Below are positions 30,350-43,577 of a stretch of 64,000 nucleotides of DNA, one piece after another (the stretch's first letter is position 1; the number at the start of each line of letters is the position of its first letter). A model generated the notes under the pieces. That model was not told where the DNA came from. It saw only the letters and a program-made list of their open reading frames with translations, and ran no database searches. A program made the translations under genes and the position numbers. The stretch covers positions 65,139,646 through 65,203,645 of the forward strand of contig CM060193.1 of the NCBI GenBank assembly GCA_030549335.1. The letters run 5' to 3'. This DNA is from Pontederia crassipes (lineage: Eukaryota; Streptophyta; Magnoliopsida; Commelinales; Pontederiaceae).

Positions 30350-32302
30350 CTTGTCCCTCTCGTAACTTATTAGTGTTATCTATATTGTTTACTTTACAAT
30401 TATACAACAATAGAACGTAAACTCCTTGGACGTACTAAGAGATATTATTACAATATACTAATTTTATAAGATATATTATTATATTATACTAATTTTAGTA
30501 ACTCTATCATCGAAGACGCATAGATGTACATGTATCAAATTGACTGATTATTAGCAGTAGCTAAATGTTCTGCTTTTCTAGAGCATCCTAGTGCATTTGA
30601 TCGGTTAGCTTTTGGTTTTGCCACTGTTCTAAACCTAGAGACCTGGAATGCAGAAAATATAATTGGAAGGCAATTGATGCCCGTTGTGACAGACTTCTCA
30701 TATTTAAACCTCTTTCTCTGACATAATTATTCAAATAAAGGCATAATAATTGGTGTCTAATTCCTTCTAAAAAAATAATTGGTGTCTAATGCTTTGACAC
30801 AAACTAAAAAAAAGGAGAAACAACCATCAGATGTGAAAAGTCTCAAGCTTTGGGATGAATGACACAAATAGTGGAATTAAGATTGTACAACGTGTTTATC
30901 AGTTTATGTTAACGAAGAATGAGGCCATTGTTGAAAAACGAGAGAACAAAAAAGGAATGATGCAAATGTGAAATGCCACAGCTGCATGCTCCCTACTGTC
31001 TCTTCCTCGTTCACCCCCTCTCAAATACATGGCAGAAAGGGAAATATGTCAACTTCCTAAAAAAGCATTTATTGGCTAAGTCATGATGGAGGAGTATGGG
31101 CCGAATTAGAACTTGAAGCAAGGAAAGCTTCATGGAATTTTTTGGGGGCAGTGGCATGCAAAGAGGACTCATGCGTGTCTCTATTTCTTTATTAGATGCA
31201 GAACTAGTCACTTATGCCATGTATGCATACAAAGATATAATATTCGAGCTGACACACAGGTATGTGAACAGGCACGAGTTTGTATTCTTTTGATGGGAAT
31301 GTAGGGAGAAACTTGTCCTCGTCCTCATCCTCATGGCCTGCTAATTAGGCAATGACCATGGTGAATTCACAGAGAGCATGGACGTGAAGGAAATAAAAAG
31401 AATTGTTTTTATTAATTCTTTTTTCGTCACTTTTAAAATTTTAATGTCACATTTTAAAATATTTTTTGACTATCAATATTTTAGGGATATATAATTATTT
31501 AACGTAATGATAATCTAAAAATAGTGATATTAAAAATTTTAGGAATGATAACAAAGGGGCCTTCGTTTTATTTGTTGTCGATAGCTGTATAAATTTTGAG
31601 CCTGTAGGGATGGATGCATGCAACATACTGCAGTGCACTGAGAGGGGCACTAATTGCCAAAGCAAACAAAGGAATAAAAAGGAAAAAGAAGAGACTACAT
31701 GGCAATCGTTGCTTACCTTTTCCTTTAAATAAGACCTTCCTTGGAATGATCACGTCTTTGTTCTTCCTACCACTCTTTGGCACCGCCCACCAGCCAGTAG
31801 ACAGACAAGGCAACAATTTCCAGCATCCCACGAAAGGTGTCTTACCCACTACCCATTTGTTACATTATAGTCTCAGTCAGAGATATCTCTGCACTTGCAT
31901 TCCAAAAGGCCAATCTCTTTCCTTGCAACCCAAAGGTTCAGCTTTTGGTTGCAGGTTAGGACAAAAACCGCTTCTGCAAATAAGAATCGGCCTTCTTCGA
32001 TTAGTCCAATATATTTCTATGCCAAAAAAAAAAAGAAAACATAATTAATGTGAAGAGATTTTAGAATATCCAATGAAATCAAAATATTACAAATTAACCA
32101 AAAGAATATGTAACAATTTAAATAAGTTTCTGAGACCCACTTCTGCATTAGTATGATTGGGCCAAACCAACACTTCATGTTTCAGTTAAGATGTCATTGC
32201 AACATCTACCAATTATGAATCTTTTGTCCTGGGCCATGTGGCCCAAATGTCAGGGAGGGCTTACCATCCTGGCTTTGCCAAGTACTTGTGAGATGAGTTC
32301 TG
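30350..32302 (+). repeat. noncoding tandem duplication, copy B
   Basis: The second copy of the block described for copy A, slightly longer because of AT-rich insertions (for example near 30450 and 31400-31560). Conserved blocks keep the same order and orientation. Divergence is uneven: blocks of 15-20 identical bases alternate with poorly alignable stretches. Confidence 0.85.
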
Positions 32303-32843
32303 CAAAAGTAAACAAATTGAAATCTTTTAATGACCTTGAATATGGCAGAGGCAGGCTGAAGATAATTGTGACCGCATACTTGCTATCAAGGAATGTCAAT
32401 GTGGCAGTTGTTTTAGGTCAGGACATGCAGGTCACAAATGCATTGAATATGGAAATAAAGGATTGAACAATAATCTTTATATACAGTTCATATGTACCCA
32501 AAAATGTTGCAGCTACGACTTTGAGAACATTATTTCATTAATTATCCAAATGTGAAGGCGACCATGAAAACAGCTTTTAGGATGAAGTAACTGAGTTATC
32601 AGAACTCACAAAAAAAATTATCTTACCGTATGTCAAAAAAATGCTGATTTGAATGCCTTTATAACATATTTTCTCATGATAGCAGTCATGAGGCTGCTGT
32701 CCAATGTATTTTCTTTCCATTAATAGATGCTAAGAAGCACTCCACATTTATGGAGTGGCACTAAGAAAATTCAAATACTTTTCCACCTATAGCTCACTTA
32801 TTGTTGCAAAAAGTCTGAATCAACTTCTTTATTATGCACAACA

Positions 32844-35408
32844 TCACCAATAATCACCGCATGAGCAAATTCCGTATTCAAAACGATGAAAGCGCTTGAT
32901 ATCCCTGACAATTATCTCCCTTTGAAGAATCTTAGATATGACTTTGAATGTACCATGACAGTCCAAGCAGAACCGGAGATTCTTAATTATGTGGATTGGA
33001 CTCCCAAAAGGCACCCTAACAAGGCCTAGTGCCAAAGCCAGCCTCTCACCGTGCATCCACACTAAACGTTCTTTCTGGTCCTCACTAAGATCATGAAGGA
33101 TAGCATCAGTTTCAGGAACATAGCCTGCTTTATTAGTCTTAACTTGTAACCACTGTAACACAGCCTTTATCAATCTCATATCTGGATGAGATTCATCACC
33201 TACAGAAAAGGAATGGACTTCACCCTGGATCTCGATCCAACTACATCCAGGTTCCTTCTTCACACTCTTAGTTCTCATGTCTTTCCTGACAAGGGCAACA
33301 TCATCCCAACTTCCTTTAGTAGCATACAAATTTGATAGTAAAATGTAAGTCGTTTCATCTTGAGGCTCGATCTCGAGAACTCTCTCTGCACACAATTTTC
33401 CAAGCTCAATATTTTTATGAACCAAACAAGCACCGAGTAGTGCACGCCAAACCATAACACCTGGTTCTAATGGCATATCACCAATGAATTGCATGGCATC
33501 ATTCAGCCGACCAGAACGCCCTAAAAGCCTGACCATGCAAGTGTAGTGTTCCATGCATGGCTCAATGCCATAATTGTGAAGCATTGAATCGAAGTGGGAT
33601 AAACCTTCATTCACAAAACCTCCATTGCTGCATGCTGACAAGACACCAACAAACGTGACAACATTAGGCTTAATTTTCTTCCCTACCATCTTACGGAAAA
33701 GGTCTAAAGCATCATTTCCAAGACCATGCATAGCATAACCAGAAATCATGGCATTCCAAGAAATAACATCATGCTTCTCCATACTCTCAAATGTTTTTTT
33801 AGCATCTTTGATATTCCCGCACTTGGCATATGCATCAATTAAGGAATTAGTCACCACATTATCCTCACTAAATGAGGATTTTACAACCAATGAATGGATT
33901 TGACGAGCAACCTCAATTGATGCTATGCTTGCACAAGCCTGAAGTGCACTAGAGTAGGTAACTTGAGATCCCTGTATTTCAGCAGCTCTCATGCTGTGAA
34001 AGAGCACCAGAGCATCTTCTCCTAACCCAAGTTGTACATAGCCAACAATCACAGTGTTCCAACTCACATCATTCATCCGGGCCAATCCAGAAAAAAGCTC
34101 CATTGAAGCCTCCATATTTCCACACTTTGCATAGACGTCTATCAATGCATTTGCAACATACATCTCTGTGTCAAGTCCAATTTTCAGGACATGGCCGTGG
34201 ACTTGTCTTCCCAGGTTCAAGCTTCCTATACTTGCACAAGCTTGCAAAACACTTGAAAAACTGTACTCATTTGGTTGTACTGATACTCGCATCATGCGTC
34301 CAAATATCTCCAGTGCCTCTTCACTCTGGTCAGTCTGAGCATACCTAGCAATCATAAAACTCCAAAGGATCACATCGTCCTGAGGGACGGCCTCAAAAAC
34401 GGACCTAGCATCTTCTATGTCCCCACACTTTGCATACATGTCAAGCAAAGCACCACCAACATAAGGGTCTGATTCATAGCTAGTTTTTATCGAACAACAG
34501 TGAATGCACTTGCCTACTGCGAGGGATGAAAGGGAAACAGATGCCTTGAGCAAGCCAGCAAGAGTGAAATGGTTCGGTTTCAATCCAGCAAACATCATCT
34601 TTGAGAAAAGCCACAAGGCGTCGCGAGCACAATCGTTTTCTGCATAGCAAGCAACCATCCCCGTCCAAGCGACAACATCCTTCAACACAATCCCGTCAAA
34701 CACTTTCCTTGCGTCATCAACATCACCACATAGCGAATATGCGTCGATCAAAGCAGCACCTACAAAAGGACTGGTGTCCTGCCCAAGCCGGATGACAAAT
34801 GCATGCACGCATCTCCCAAGCTCTGGCAATTCCATATTTACAAATAACTTCAAAGCTGTCGTGAACACGAAGTGGTTGAGCTCGTGGCCTTCCCTGTGAA
34901 GCCTACGGAAGAGACCAGCCCCCTCGAAGAGCTCATCTTTCTGGATGCGGCATTGCATCAATGTCACAAATGAAACCATGTTCCGGCGAGGCATTTCTCC
35001 AAACAACGTATCAGCGTCGGCGAAGTGGCCCGTCTTCGCGTACATGTTGAGAAGGACGTTGTTGCAAAACAAATCCAAGCAGCCGCCTTTCTTGATGGAG
35101 TGGCAGTGGAGGGCTCTGCCTTTGCTTTCCTCGCCGGTGATGATGCAATGTTGGAAGGCGCGGGCGTAGGCGTAGGAGTCGAAGCTGAGCACCGGCGACG
35201 TCCCAACGACGACATAATCTTTGTACGGTCCTTTTCTCTCTTTAACTATCACTTCAGAGGATGCGACTTCAACCGGAAGAACAGAGGTCGCCGGAGAATA
35301 ACGTCGAGGGTGATGGCAAGGTGAGCCGCGTGGGGTGGCGTGCGGGAGAATCGGCGAGATGGCTAGTCTTTTGAGCTGATGAGAGAATCCTAGCATTACG
35401 TCGAACAA
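32844..35408 (-). CDS. PLS-class DYW pentatricopeptide repeat protein
   Basis: A single intronless frame of 854 residues, typical of this family. Alternating P, L and S repeats begin near residue 90 (for example [20 protein letters not shown]). E and E+ regions follow ([14 protein letters not shown] at 721), then the DYW cytidine-deaminase domain. The HxE motif is HGE (786-788, usually HSE). Zinc Cys are in CLDCH (814, 817), then CSC (848-850) and the terminal DYW. Such proteins bind organelle transcripts and edit C to U. The overall sequence recalls Arabidopsis At5g13230 (mitochondrial), from memory. The N-terminus is basic and targeting-like. The start at 35408 (MFDVMLGF) could instead be the next Met at 35396. 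The catalytic residues look intact. Confidence 0.93.
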   Translation of the reverse strand: MFDVMLGFSHQLKRLAISPILPHATPRGSPCHHPRRYSPATSVLPVEVASSEVIVKERKGPYKDYVVVGTSPVLSFDSYAYARAFQHCIITGEESKGRALHCHSIKKGGCLDLFCNNVLLNMYAKTGHFADADTLFGEMPRRNMVSFVTLMQCRIQKDELFEGAGLFRRLHREGHELNHFVFTTALKLFVNMELPELGRCVHAFVIRLGQDTSPFVGAALIDAYSLCGDVDDARKVFDGIVLKDVVAWTGMVACYAENDCARDALWLFSKMMFAGLKPNHFTLAGLLKASVSLSSLAVGKCIHCCSIKTSYESDPYVGGALLDMYAKCGDIEDARSVFEAVPQDDVILWSFMIARYAQTDQSEEALEIFGRMMRVSVQPNEYSFSSVLQACASIGSLNLGRQVHGHVLKIGLDTEMYVANALIDVYAKCGNMEASMELFSGLARMNDVSWNTVIVGYVQLGLGEDALVLFHSMRAAEIQGSQVTYSSALQACASIASIEVARQIHSLVVKSSFSEDNVVTNSLIDAYAKCGNIKDAKKTFESMEKHDVISWNAMISGYAMHGLGNDALDLFRKMVGKKIKPNVVTFVGVLSACSNGGFVNEGLSHFDSMLHNYGIEPCMEHYTCMVRLLGRSGRLNDAMQFIGDMPLEPGVMVWRALLGACLVHKNIELGKLCAERVLEIEPQDETTYILLSNLYATKGSWDDVALVRKDMRTKSVKKEPGCSWIEIQGEVHSFSVGDESHPDMRLIKAVLQWLQVKTNKAGYVPETDAILHDLSEDQKERLVWMHGERLALALGLVRVPFGSPIHIIKNLRFCLDCHGTFKVISKILQREIIVRDIKRFHRFEYGICSCGDYW

Positions 35409-35592
35409 CTAGGATGCAAACACTCGAATGAGAAAACTATTTATTTATTTATTTAAATGCTACACTTTAAATCTCGGCATTTTGGCATCGGTTTCTGTTA
35501 TGTTTCCATCTTGAGGCCGAAGCCCACATTTGAGACAAAATTAGGCCCTCGGCCCAATATACAAACATGTAATTTTTCTTACAAATTTTCAC

Positions 35593-35593
<1 letters not shown>

Positions 35594-35632
<39 letters not shown>
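35594..35632. repeat. (TTA)13 microsatellite
   Basis: Perfect trinucleotide run upstream of the PPR gene. Confidence 0.85.
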
Positions 35633-35879
35633 GTTGGTTATGTATTAGCTGAGAAATTTAAAGAATCCTCGTACGAAATACGAAAAATTTTCGGAGGAGG
35701 ACAATTCTTCCAATAAAGGCCATGGCTCAATGAGCAATCAAAAGATGCTAAATGATTTGTCAGTTTATTGACAGATTTACCCTCTATATGTGATCGTTTT
35801 GTAAATCGAGAATTAAGTTTTAATATTCCACGGACAATGGTGTATTCCGCTTAAGATTTTCAGTTGTCCTAATACGTAC

Positions 35880-36480
35880 AAAAGAAATTAAAATTTCATC
35901 AAATTCTCGATGAATAGTTAAATTAATAAATTAATTCGAAATGTATTTAAATAAAATAGAATTTGACGACGAGAAATAAGATATATAATGTGATAGGAAA
36001 AAGTAGATGTGATGGATTAATTTTAATAGATGATAAAATTAAAAATATGCATGATAAATATAGATTAAAAAATTAAAATATATAATATTGATTAAAAAAA
36101 TTTGTTAAAAATATTACTTAACTATAGAAAAATCATTTTTTTAAATAATTCATATTTAATGAAATATTAAAATTTTATAATAAAATAATAAATAATATTA
36201 TATTAATCCTTCATTATTTATATTTTATATTTTATATTTAATAAATAAATTAACTTATATAAGTAAGGTTATAAAAGAAAATGATAAAAGAAAAAAGTTT
36301 GAAAAAAAAAGAAAACGTCAACTAAAAAAAAGTAAAAAAAATTGTAAATGAGCTACAGTGCTTCGGTTCCAATAAAAAGTTCGAACATGTAGTTTTCGTC
36401 TCGGATTCTTGGCTCGGTTCTATCAAACATCACATTATTTGACAGAACCGAGTGGAATCAGACGCTACTTGGTTCCAATT
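35880..36480. mobile_element. degenerate relative of the foldback elements
   Basis: The left part has GATAGGAAAAAGTAGATGTG and ATGGATTAATTTTA, as in the foldback arms near 58.6 and 59.1 kb. The right part has GCTACAGTGCTTCGGTTCC and TTTGACAGAACCGAGTGGAA, as in the GC-rich centre near 59.53-59.68 kb. It seems to be half of such an element; the ends are uncertain. Confidence 0.4.
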
Positions 36481-36720
36481 GCCAAATGACCTTTGGAGTC
36501 CGAATAACAATCCTCCAGCTCTATAACCGATTTGGCCCTCTTGCAAAAATTCAAAAATTCAAAATGGGTACGTAAAATTTACTAAACCCCTCGTCCAACC
36601 ACCTCCTCCTCCCTTAGTCGATTTAGTTCATGGAAGGATGCATCTGAGTTCAAACTGGATAAAAAATGAGAGGATGGCTTCCATCGGACTCGGGGGAGAT
36701 CTTAGGGCTAGAGACCTTAT

Positions 36721-37197
36721 GGCTGTGTTTGGATTGGGGATTTCAAGTTCTCGTAAGTTCTCGAGAACTAATTGATTTGATTGAAAAGTTTGGGTTGGTG
36801 TTTGGATGAAAAAGTGTAATGATGAAGATTTAAAAAATTGATTTGATAGATAAGTTTTAGTAGGTGTTTGGGTAAAAAGTAAGAACTAAGAATATATTTT
36901 ATTAATTTATGAGGTATAAAATTATAATAAATAAGAATATGTTATAAATATTGTAATTTACGTATTATAAAATAAATAAAAAATAGATGAAAGAAAAAAG
37001 TAAAAAGTGACGGCGGAAAGGACATAAAGAAGATGCAAAAAAATAAACGTTAGAACTTTTGGTCAGAACATTTCGTAAAATATTTTGGCCAAAGTCACGT
37101 GACAACTTTTGGTCAAAAGATTCAAAATTCCTGTCACGTAGGTCGTTTGGCAGAACTTGGGCAAGAACTTGCCCAAGTTCTGCTACCAAACGCACCC
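36721..37197. mobile_element. Harbinger-like MITE
   Basis: The ends are inverted: GGCTGTGTTTGG at the left and, read inward from the right, GGGTGCGTTTGG. Both are flanked by TAT (36718-36720 and 37198-37200). The inside is AT-rich with no transposase. The TIR form resembles Tourist/Harbinger MITEs, though the usual target is TWA, so the class is inferred. An internal palindrome GAACTTGGGCAAGAACTTGC...GTTC lies near the right end. Confidence 0.55.
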
Positions 37198-37200
37198 TAT

Positions 37201-40200
37201 GGATCCCAAATCATCTCGATGGTTGTGCACTTTGAGTTGGAGTGAATGTCATCCCTCAATTTTCAAATTCCCAAACATAAAATGATAATAAAGATAAAAA
37301 AACTTTTGATTGCATATTGGAACCCTCTTGAATTCAAGTGCCAAAATCTCAAAAGTGAAAGTACCCAAATGTGATGTGGAATTTTTTTTTCCAAACAGAG
37401 ACTATAGGTTGTTAGTAAATGGTGAAAGAAGAGATGATTAATAATTTATGTGGCCTTGCCACAAAGTGTGCAAGAAGAATCCATTGTAGTATTTTGAAAA
37501 TTCACCCTCGTGTCATATGACAATTGAACTTCTCTTAAATCGGTGTTAGCTACTATTCATCTTTGTCTATTGAACTTTCATAAATTCATAAAGAAATAAC
37601 TTAATAAATTAACAATTAATTATCATTAACCAATGACATAAGAGTGCAGAAGCTAACATATCAATTGTTCCCAAATAGTCCTCACATTCACAGTAGAAAC
37701 TAAAAGAAATAAAAAAATAGCATAAGTTAAATATCTATCTCATCACCGCGAATATCATTAATTGCCCACACCTCCATAATTACATGTTTAGATATTTGAG
37801 AGATTCAAACATGGGGACGTAGAATATTTATGAATATAAAAAGACTTAATACATAAAATAATACAAATGGATAAAAAAACTTAATAAAAATAAGCAAACT
37901 TTAAGTATGAGAAAACACTTCTATTATTTTATTTCTGTTCTTTCTCTTTTTTGTTCTATTTCATTATGTTTTTCTATTTTGTTCTTCTTTTCACTACATT
38001 TTTTTATTTTTTATCATTCCTAAAATATGTATGTGTTGTCCTAATGCGAGCCCGACTCCTTTATTATTGGCACATATGACAATTTTTATATGGGATCAAG
38101 GTGGATCATACCATGGCAAAAAAATAAGATACTGATGAGCTCAATAAAAAGTGAGATCCATTTATTTAAATCCTAAGGGTGATGGAGCAATTAATATTCA
38201 TTAGGGCAGTGGGGCTATTAATTACACACGTTCAATTTTTCTATTCTATTTCATTTCATTGACAATTAGTGCACATAACACCCCGTTTAACATTTTTTAT
38301 CCGTTGACTTAATTAACATCCTTACTATTCTATGTTTAGCATAATAATCATGAGATAAAAATAGTCAAATCACATTAGAATAATTAAACAACACCAAAAC
38401 TCCAATATGTTAAGCAGAATCTAGGTCGAATATGTATAAATTTGGGTTCGATCTAGACTGAGCTCGGATTGTGCTCGGTTGAGCTCGGGCTTAGTTTGGG
38501 AATGAAAATCCACTTTTTCTATTGGCATAACTCGGGTCGGGTTTACTGACATCATCATCCATATCGTGACATAAGACTGTCCGGGTCAAGTATAAACACA
38601 AGTCGAGTCGGATCATCGAAAAAGGCAATATGAACACCCGAAACGGTCACGACAGATCTTGAGCCGAGTTTCCAAGAGCTCGGACTGGGTTTATCCGATT
38701 AGGGCTGTATTCAAAGAAACACCACGCCAAGTTTGAATCTTACAAAGGAACTTAGACTCGCATAAAATTGTGATGTGAAGAACACAAAATAATAGAAAAC
38801 AATGTTCCTTGTAATGAAAGAGTCAAGTGTCAGCAGAGATTACCCTTACTTCACAAAAAATATCGAATTAAATTTTAAAATTTATAAATTCTCTATACTA
38901 TCACTACGAGAATTGCAAGTATACGACATGTTAGTACTTGAGGGTCGATCCATAGGGATAAAGTTGAAATGTTCACACTTAATTAAAATTATTTGAAGGA
39001 AAAGCTAATTTTATAGGTGTTGTTCAAAATGAGAAAATGAAATGCTACAAATCAGAAATCACAATAAATAAAACTACTCTATTTTTTATGAATATTTAAT
39101 GCAAAAGTAGACAAGTGTCAGTGTAGATAAAACGCTATGGCAGAGGGCTTACGTGGGGTGCTTATACTTAGGATTTATGTTTTCTGAACTTGAGTTGAGT
39201 AAAGATGATAGATTGCCCCTCATCGTGCGCATTGGAGTAACATCATGACAAGAATCACTTAACTCATTCGTGATACTCTCGTACTCATGAACAACTCAGT
39301 TCACGCACGTTAGTGGGTTCATATATTCGGTTCAAGCAACACTCTTGTGTGCATTATACGAGTAGACGAATCGAACATCTTCTACAAGGATTGAAATAAG
39401 TTTTGTGCCCTCTCAACTTGTCATGTCCTCTAAGAGGTAATCGGAGATTCAAGACAACCTCTTGGCCTGAATTGAACTCGGGGTGATGTAGATAGCTCTT
39501 TCGAGCAACGACCTCTAAAGTTGGGAACCGTGCGAAATAAATCAAGTCCAGACAATTAAAATCCAGTTGAGAGGTGAAAATCATTCCTACGACCTCTCTT
39601 ACGTGCCCTCTCGGATCTTCCTCAATTGTGGGGGTGGAAGTTCCCTCTCGGGTAGGAGGTCGCTGATTCAATGAAAGCAAGCTTTAGCAAAAAGATAATG
39701 GCAAAACAAAGCAAAGAGTTGAGGAGATTCCACTTCAAGATGAGTGGTTTATGAATCCTTCTTTGATTATTGGAGTCTTTGTCCCACCTCTCGGTGTGCA
39801 TATAGAGATTCAATGTGCAAATGTCCCTCTCGGGATGTGACTCAGTGAACACACGATGCTTGAACTAAAATACAATGAACATCGTTACTGACACCAAGCA
39901 AAATCGATTAAAAAATCATCTGCACCGTAAGTTGAATGAACCTATTGAGCTTCAGTCCTTCTATATGTTTAGCTGGTCAGGGGATAAAGATAATCCTCTC
40001 GAGTTACAGGCAAGACAGAATCTATAGCTCAATCAAAATACAGAACTATCACAACATTTCAATATAGAACAAAACATATAATAGCATCAATGGAACAGTA
40101 AAAAATTTCATCAATCATTAAAACAGAGTAATGCCGAAAAGGATAAGAATAGAAAACATAAAATCCATTGCAAAGCACCTCCTAATCTCAACGACTAGCT

Positions 40201-42608
40201 TTTCAACTACACATCAGAAAAAGAAAAGAAGAGAAAAAATAGAAAAGCAAAGAAAAAAAAGAAAAGAATGAGAGAAGTTGTTGGCTGCATCCTCCTCCTT
40301 AGCTCCTCCTTTCAACAACAGACAATCAATTAGGGAAGTAAAGGATCCTCTTGGGAAACTTCCATATTATTTTATATTCCAAGGGAGGGGTGCCACCTAT
40401 CCATATTCTTCTGGTTGCTTTATCATTTTCTTCTTAAGCTTTTCTAACAAAAAGGAATCAATTTGTGGTCCCTCCTGCCTCTAAGTTTGCCACTTGTCCA
40501 ATTTTTCAGCCAAAAGAAATCTTCTCCTATGGTTCTTCTTGGCTGTCTCCCTTTAGCTTTTCCATATGTTCATCATTTTCTAGTCAAAAGAATGTGTTCT
40601 TGTGGTCCTTCTTCATTGCTCCCTTAGTTTGCCACATGTCCATTGTCCTAGTAAAAAGGAATATGCTAATGGTCCTTATTGGCTACTTTTTTTAGCTTGC
40701 CACCTGTCCATTCACAATTGCTTTTTCGCAATGGAATCTATCAAGATGATGTGGAAAAGTACTTTTTCCTTCTTCTTGTGCAATGAAATTTACCAAACTA
40801 ATGTGGAAATACACTTTTTCTTTAGTGTTTGCTGCTCTGGATATATCGCCTGGTGAACACGATGCGATTCTTTCAAATATGTCTAAATGGCTAGGTTGAG
40901 GAATACACATCTATGCCCCTAAGCGGTCATAAGTGGGGGAATACATCTGCATACCCCTATGTATTATCGGTTGAGATTTTTTGCATTGAAAATAATCAAA
41001 CGAGTATTAATATCCTAGGAATGCAGATTATCATAAGATAGATATGGAGAAATAATAAAAGTTGTATTTAGACAATAACGCATGCATTCGAGCATAAGAA
41101 TATATCAAAATATGAGATTAATGCATAGTGAACATAAATGAAAAGTATATTTTTTTCACATTAGAACTCAGGTTGGGTTCTTCCTTACGTGAGCTAGGTT
41201 TCGACTGCCAGAACTTCGATGTTGTTATCTCGAAACTTTGACATACAATAATTTTATGTACATTACTTCTTTTGGTATAAAAATTATGTAGAATTATTCA
41301 TGCATTATAGGAGAATATAAATAGATAGTAACTCATCCATCATCTTATTTATTTCATTTAGAAATCATATCCAAAATCTCACATACTTATCCAGACAGAA
41401 TTACCTAGAACCCTAACTTTTTTACACGATTTTTGAGATAGTGGAGAGACTCCTGATGAGAAGTCCAATGTCTTTTAATAGATGATACATCCGATATTTG
41501 ATGATCGATCATAACTCTCATGCACATGCATCGAGAAGGAAAAACAATGGATCAAAATGGGGAAAATATTTTTTTAGTAAAGAGAAGACTTATGGTTGAA
41601 GGGACGTATTTATAGGAAAGAGCACTTTGAGTCTTGGTTGGTTAAAATTTAATCTGGGATTAAGTCTTAAATTACCTTCAAATTTAATCTTGAGTTTTAT
41701 TCATAACCATAACTAATAAACTAATTGAAATAGTTTATCTATTTCCTTTCTTTTCTCCTTCTCAAAGTCATATCTATTCGTAACATCTTCCTTTAACTTC
41801 TTAACTTTATTTTTTATTTTTAAATATATATTTTGTAAATAAATAAATATTTTATTTATCTAATTAATTATTTTAGAAAAAAATTGGGGTGTTAAATTAT
41901 TAGTCAAGATAAAATGAGACATATAATCTTTTATGGGCAGATCTCTATCTAGGAGTTTCCAAAAAAAATATGAACTTTTATAAATTTGAAATTTTCCACA
42001 CTAATTTCTAACTGAGCCATCCATCTGAATGTGGTGGTAGGGCTTGTTGTCGGATAAACTTGTATATTAATTTTGCATTTGCAATATCATGATTATCATA
42101 GATCTCAAAGAAAAGTGTGGGCTAAAGTATTACGTGAGCTTAGGTAAATTCGATGTATTGTGAGTCATCAAGGCATTGCCCGTAAGATCTAAAGAGGGGC
42201 ACTTATGTTTATAAAGGTAAGCATCCAATTAAAAGGTACGAAGATCCACGTCCTACTTTCTGTCCTAAGAGTTGGTAGGCTTGGGAGCATCTCCAAAGGG
42301 TTTATTTGGTACAAGGATAAAATAAGAACAACAAGGTTATTCTTGAACAATTACCCAAACAACTATTTCTTTAACCAATGGGCCCACATGCAATAATTGT
42401 AGGAAAAAAATGTAAGAGCAAAGAACAAAAAAACAAGGGTTACAACAGGGTCAAGACAAAATTGTTCTCAAACAATTTTTTTTTTCATTCAAACAGCCCC
42501 AAAGAGTAATGCATGTTCAAGCAGGAAAGCTCCTAGATCATGGGTGAGAATAGTCGTATCTTATGGAAATCAATTTGACCCAGGGAAAATTCTTTTGATT
42601 CAAAATAC
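37201..42608. other. AT-rich intergenic region, no gene found
   Basis: The only hints are around 38890-38970: GAGAATTGCAAGTATACGAC followed by GGTCGATCCATAGGGAT recalls a conserved segment of some plant gypsy LTRs. The 40270-40900 stretch has four loosely repeated CTTTTCTAACAAAAGGAAT-like blocks. No reverse transcriptase or other domain is visible. ORFs here are short and unsupported. Confidence 0.4.
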
Positions 42609-42611
42609 TTA

Positions 42612-43063
42612 GGGTTTGTTTGGTTGAGAAATATCTCTTAATGGAATAAATTAAGATAATATCGTATTCTTTAAAAAGTAAGTATATTCTTATTCTCTTT
42701 CGTGTTTGGTTCAAGAAAAATATAATTTAAAAATATAATATTTCATATTTAAAATATTTTATTAGGAATAGTTGATATCTATTAGTATTATAATAATAAA
42801 AATAATAATATAATAATGTATGAATAAATAATAAAAAATAAAATAATATTGAAAAAATATTAAAAGATTAGAATATCTATATTCCTTTGTTTTAAAAGAA
42901 TACATATATTCTTATTCATGAGATAAAACTAGCGGTTTCACACTTTTCAACGTGTTTTTTAAAAAATTAAAGTTTGACTAATTTATACTTATTCTAGTAA
43001 TATTTGACTATATTACGAAAATATCGTAGTATTTTGCTATTTATTCTCAAAACAAATGCTCCC
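42612..43063. mobile_element. Tourist/Harbinger-like MITE
   Basis: Flanked by the target triplet TTA on both sides (42609-42611 and 43064-43066). The left end starts GGGTTTGTTTGG; the right end, read inward, starts GGGAGCATTTGTTT. About 450 bases, AT-rich, with no coding capacity. The TTA target and the GGG...TTTG ends are diagnostic of PIF/Harbinger-derived MITEs. Confidence 0.65.
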
Positions 43064-43577
43064 TTAGAATGAGCAAACGTGAAAATGTTTCATGTCGAGG
43101 TCCCTTCTTCTCCAGGCTAGATGGTATCCCGAGCCCTCCAGAAATCCCGAACCAATTTCTCTTGGGCAACTAATCTCTGCCAATCAAACTTGATTTTGTT
43201 ATCATTGTAATGTGTCTTAGTATGTAGTAGCTAATTTTTATTATTATTTTCATTACTAAAAGTTTTAAAAGTACAATAGTTAAAAACCTTCAGGCCTCCA
43301 GCAATAGGTTACATTTGCAAAACAAGTACTTTGTCCTGAACTATTTCACTAATGAACAAACCAATAATTGATTGAAGTGACAAATATTGAATTTTCGTGA
43401 ATAAATTGAAAAAAAAACATAAAATTGCTCAAAGATAAAACATTCACACTCAAAAGATGATGCAAAAAGAGTACATTTTTTAGGTAAACTGTTGATTACA
43501 TAATATTAGGTTTCCAAACTGCTGAGAAACTATTTCAAGTATACGTTTCTTTTCTCTTTTTTTTCCCTTAAAGTTGA

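Noticed and set aside
28970..31790. String TGCCAAAGAG (minus) in both copies of the tandem duplication, sharing the first bases of miR399
   Set aside because: The match stops after 8-9 bases and no complementary arm lies within reach, so it is not a MIR399 hairpin.
33000..33060. HGE motif read as evidence of a dead DYW deaminase
   Set aside because: The catalytic His and Glu and all zinc Cys are present, so inactivity cannot be concluded from the Ser-to-Gly change.
39354..39680. 108-codon minus ORF in the 37-42.6 kb desert
   Set aside because: No domain, no codon bias, no neighbouring exons; probably decayed repeat sequence.
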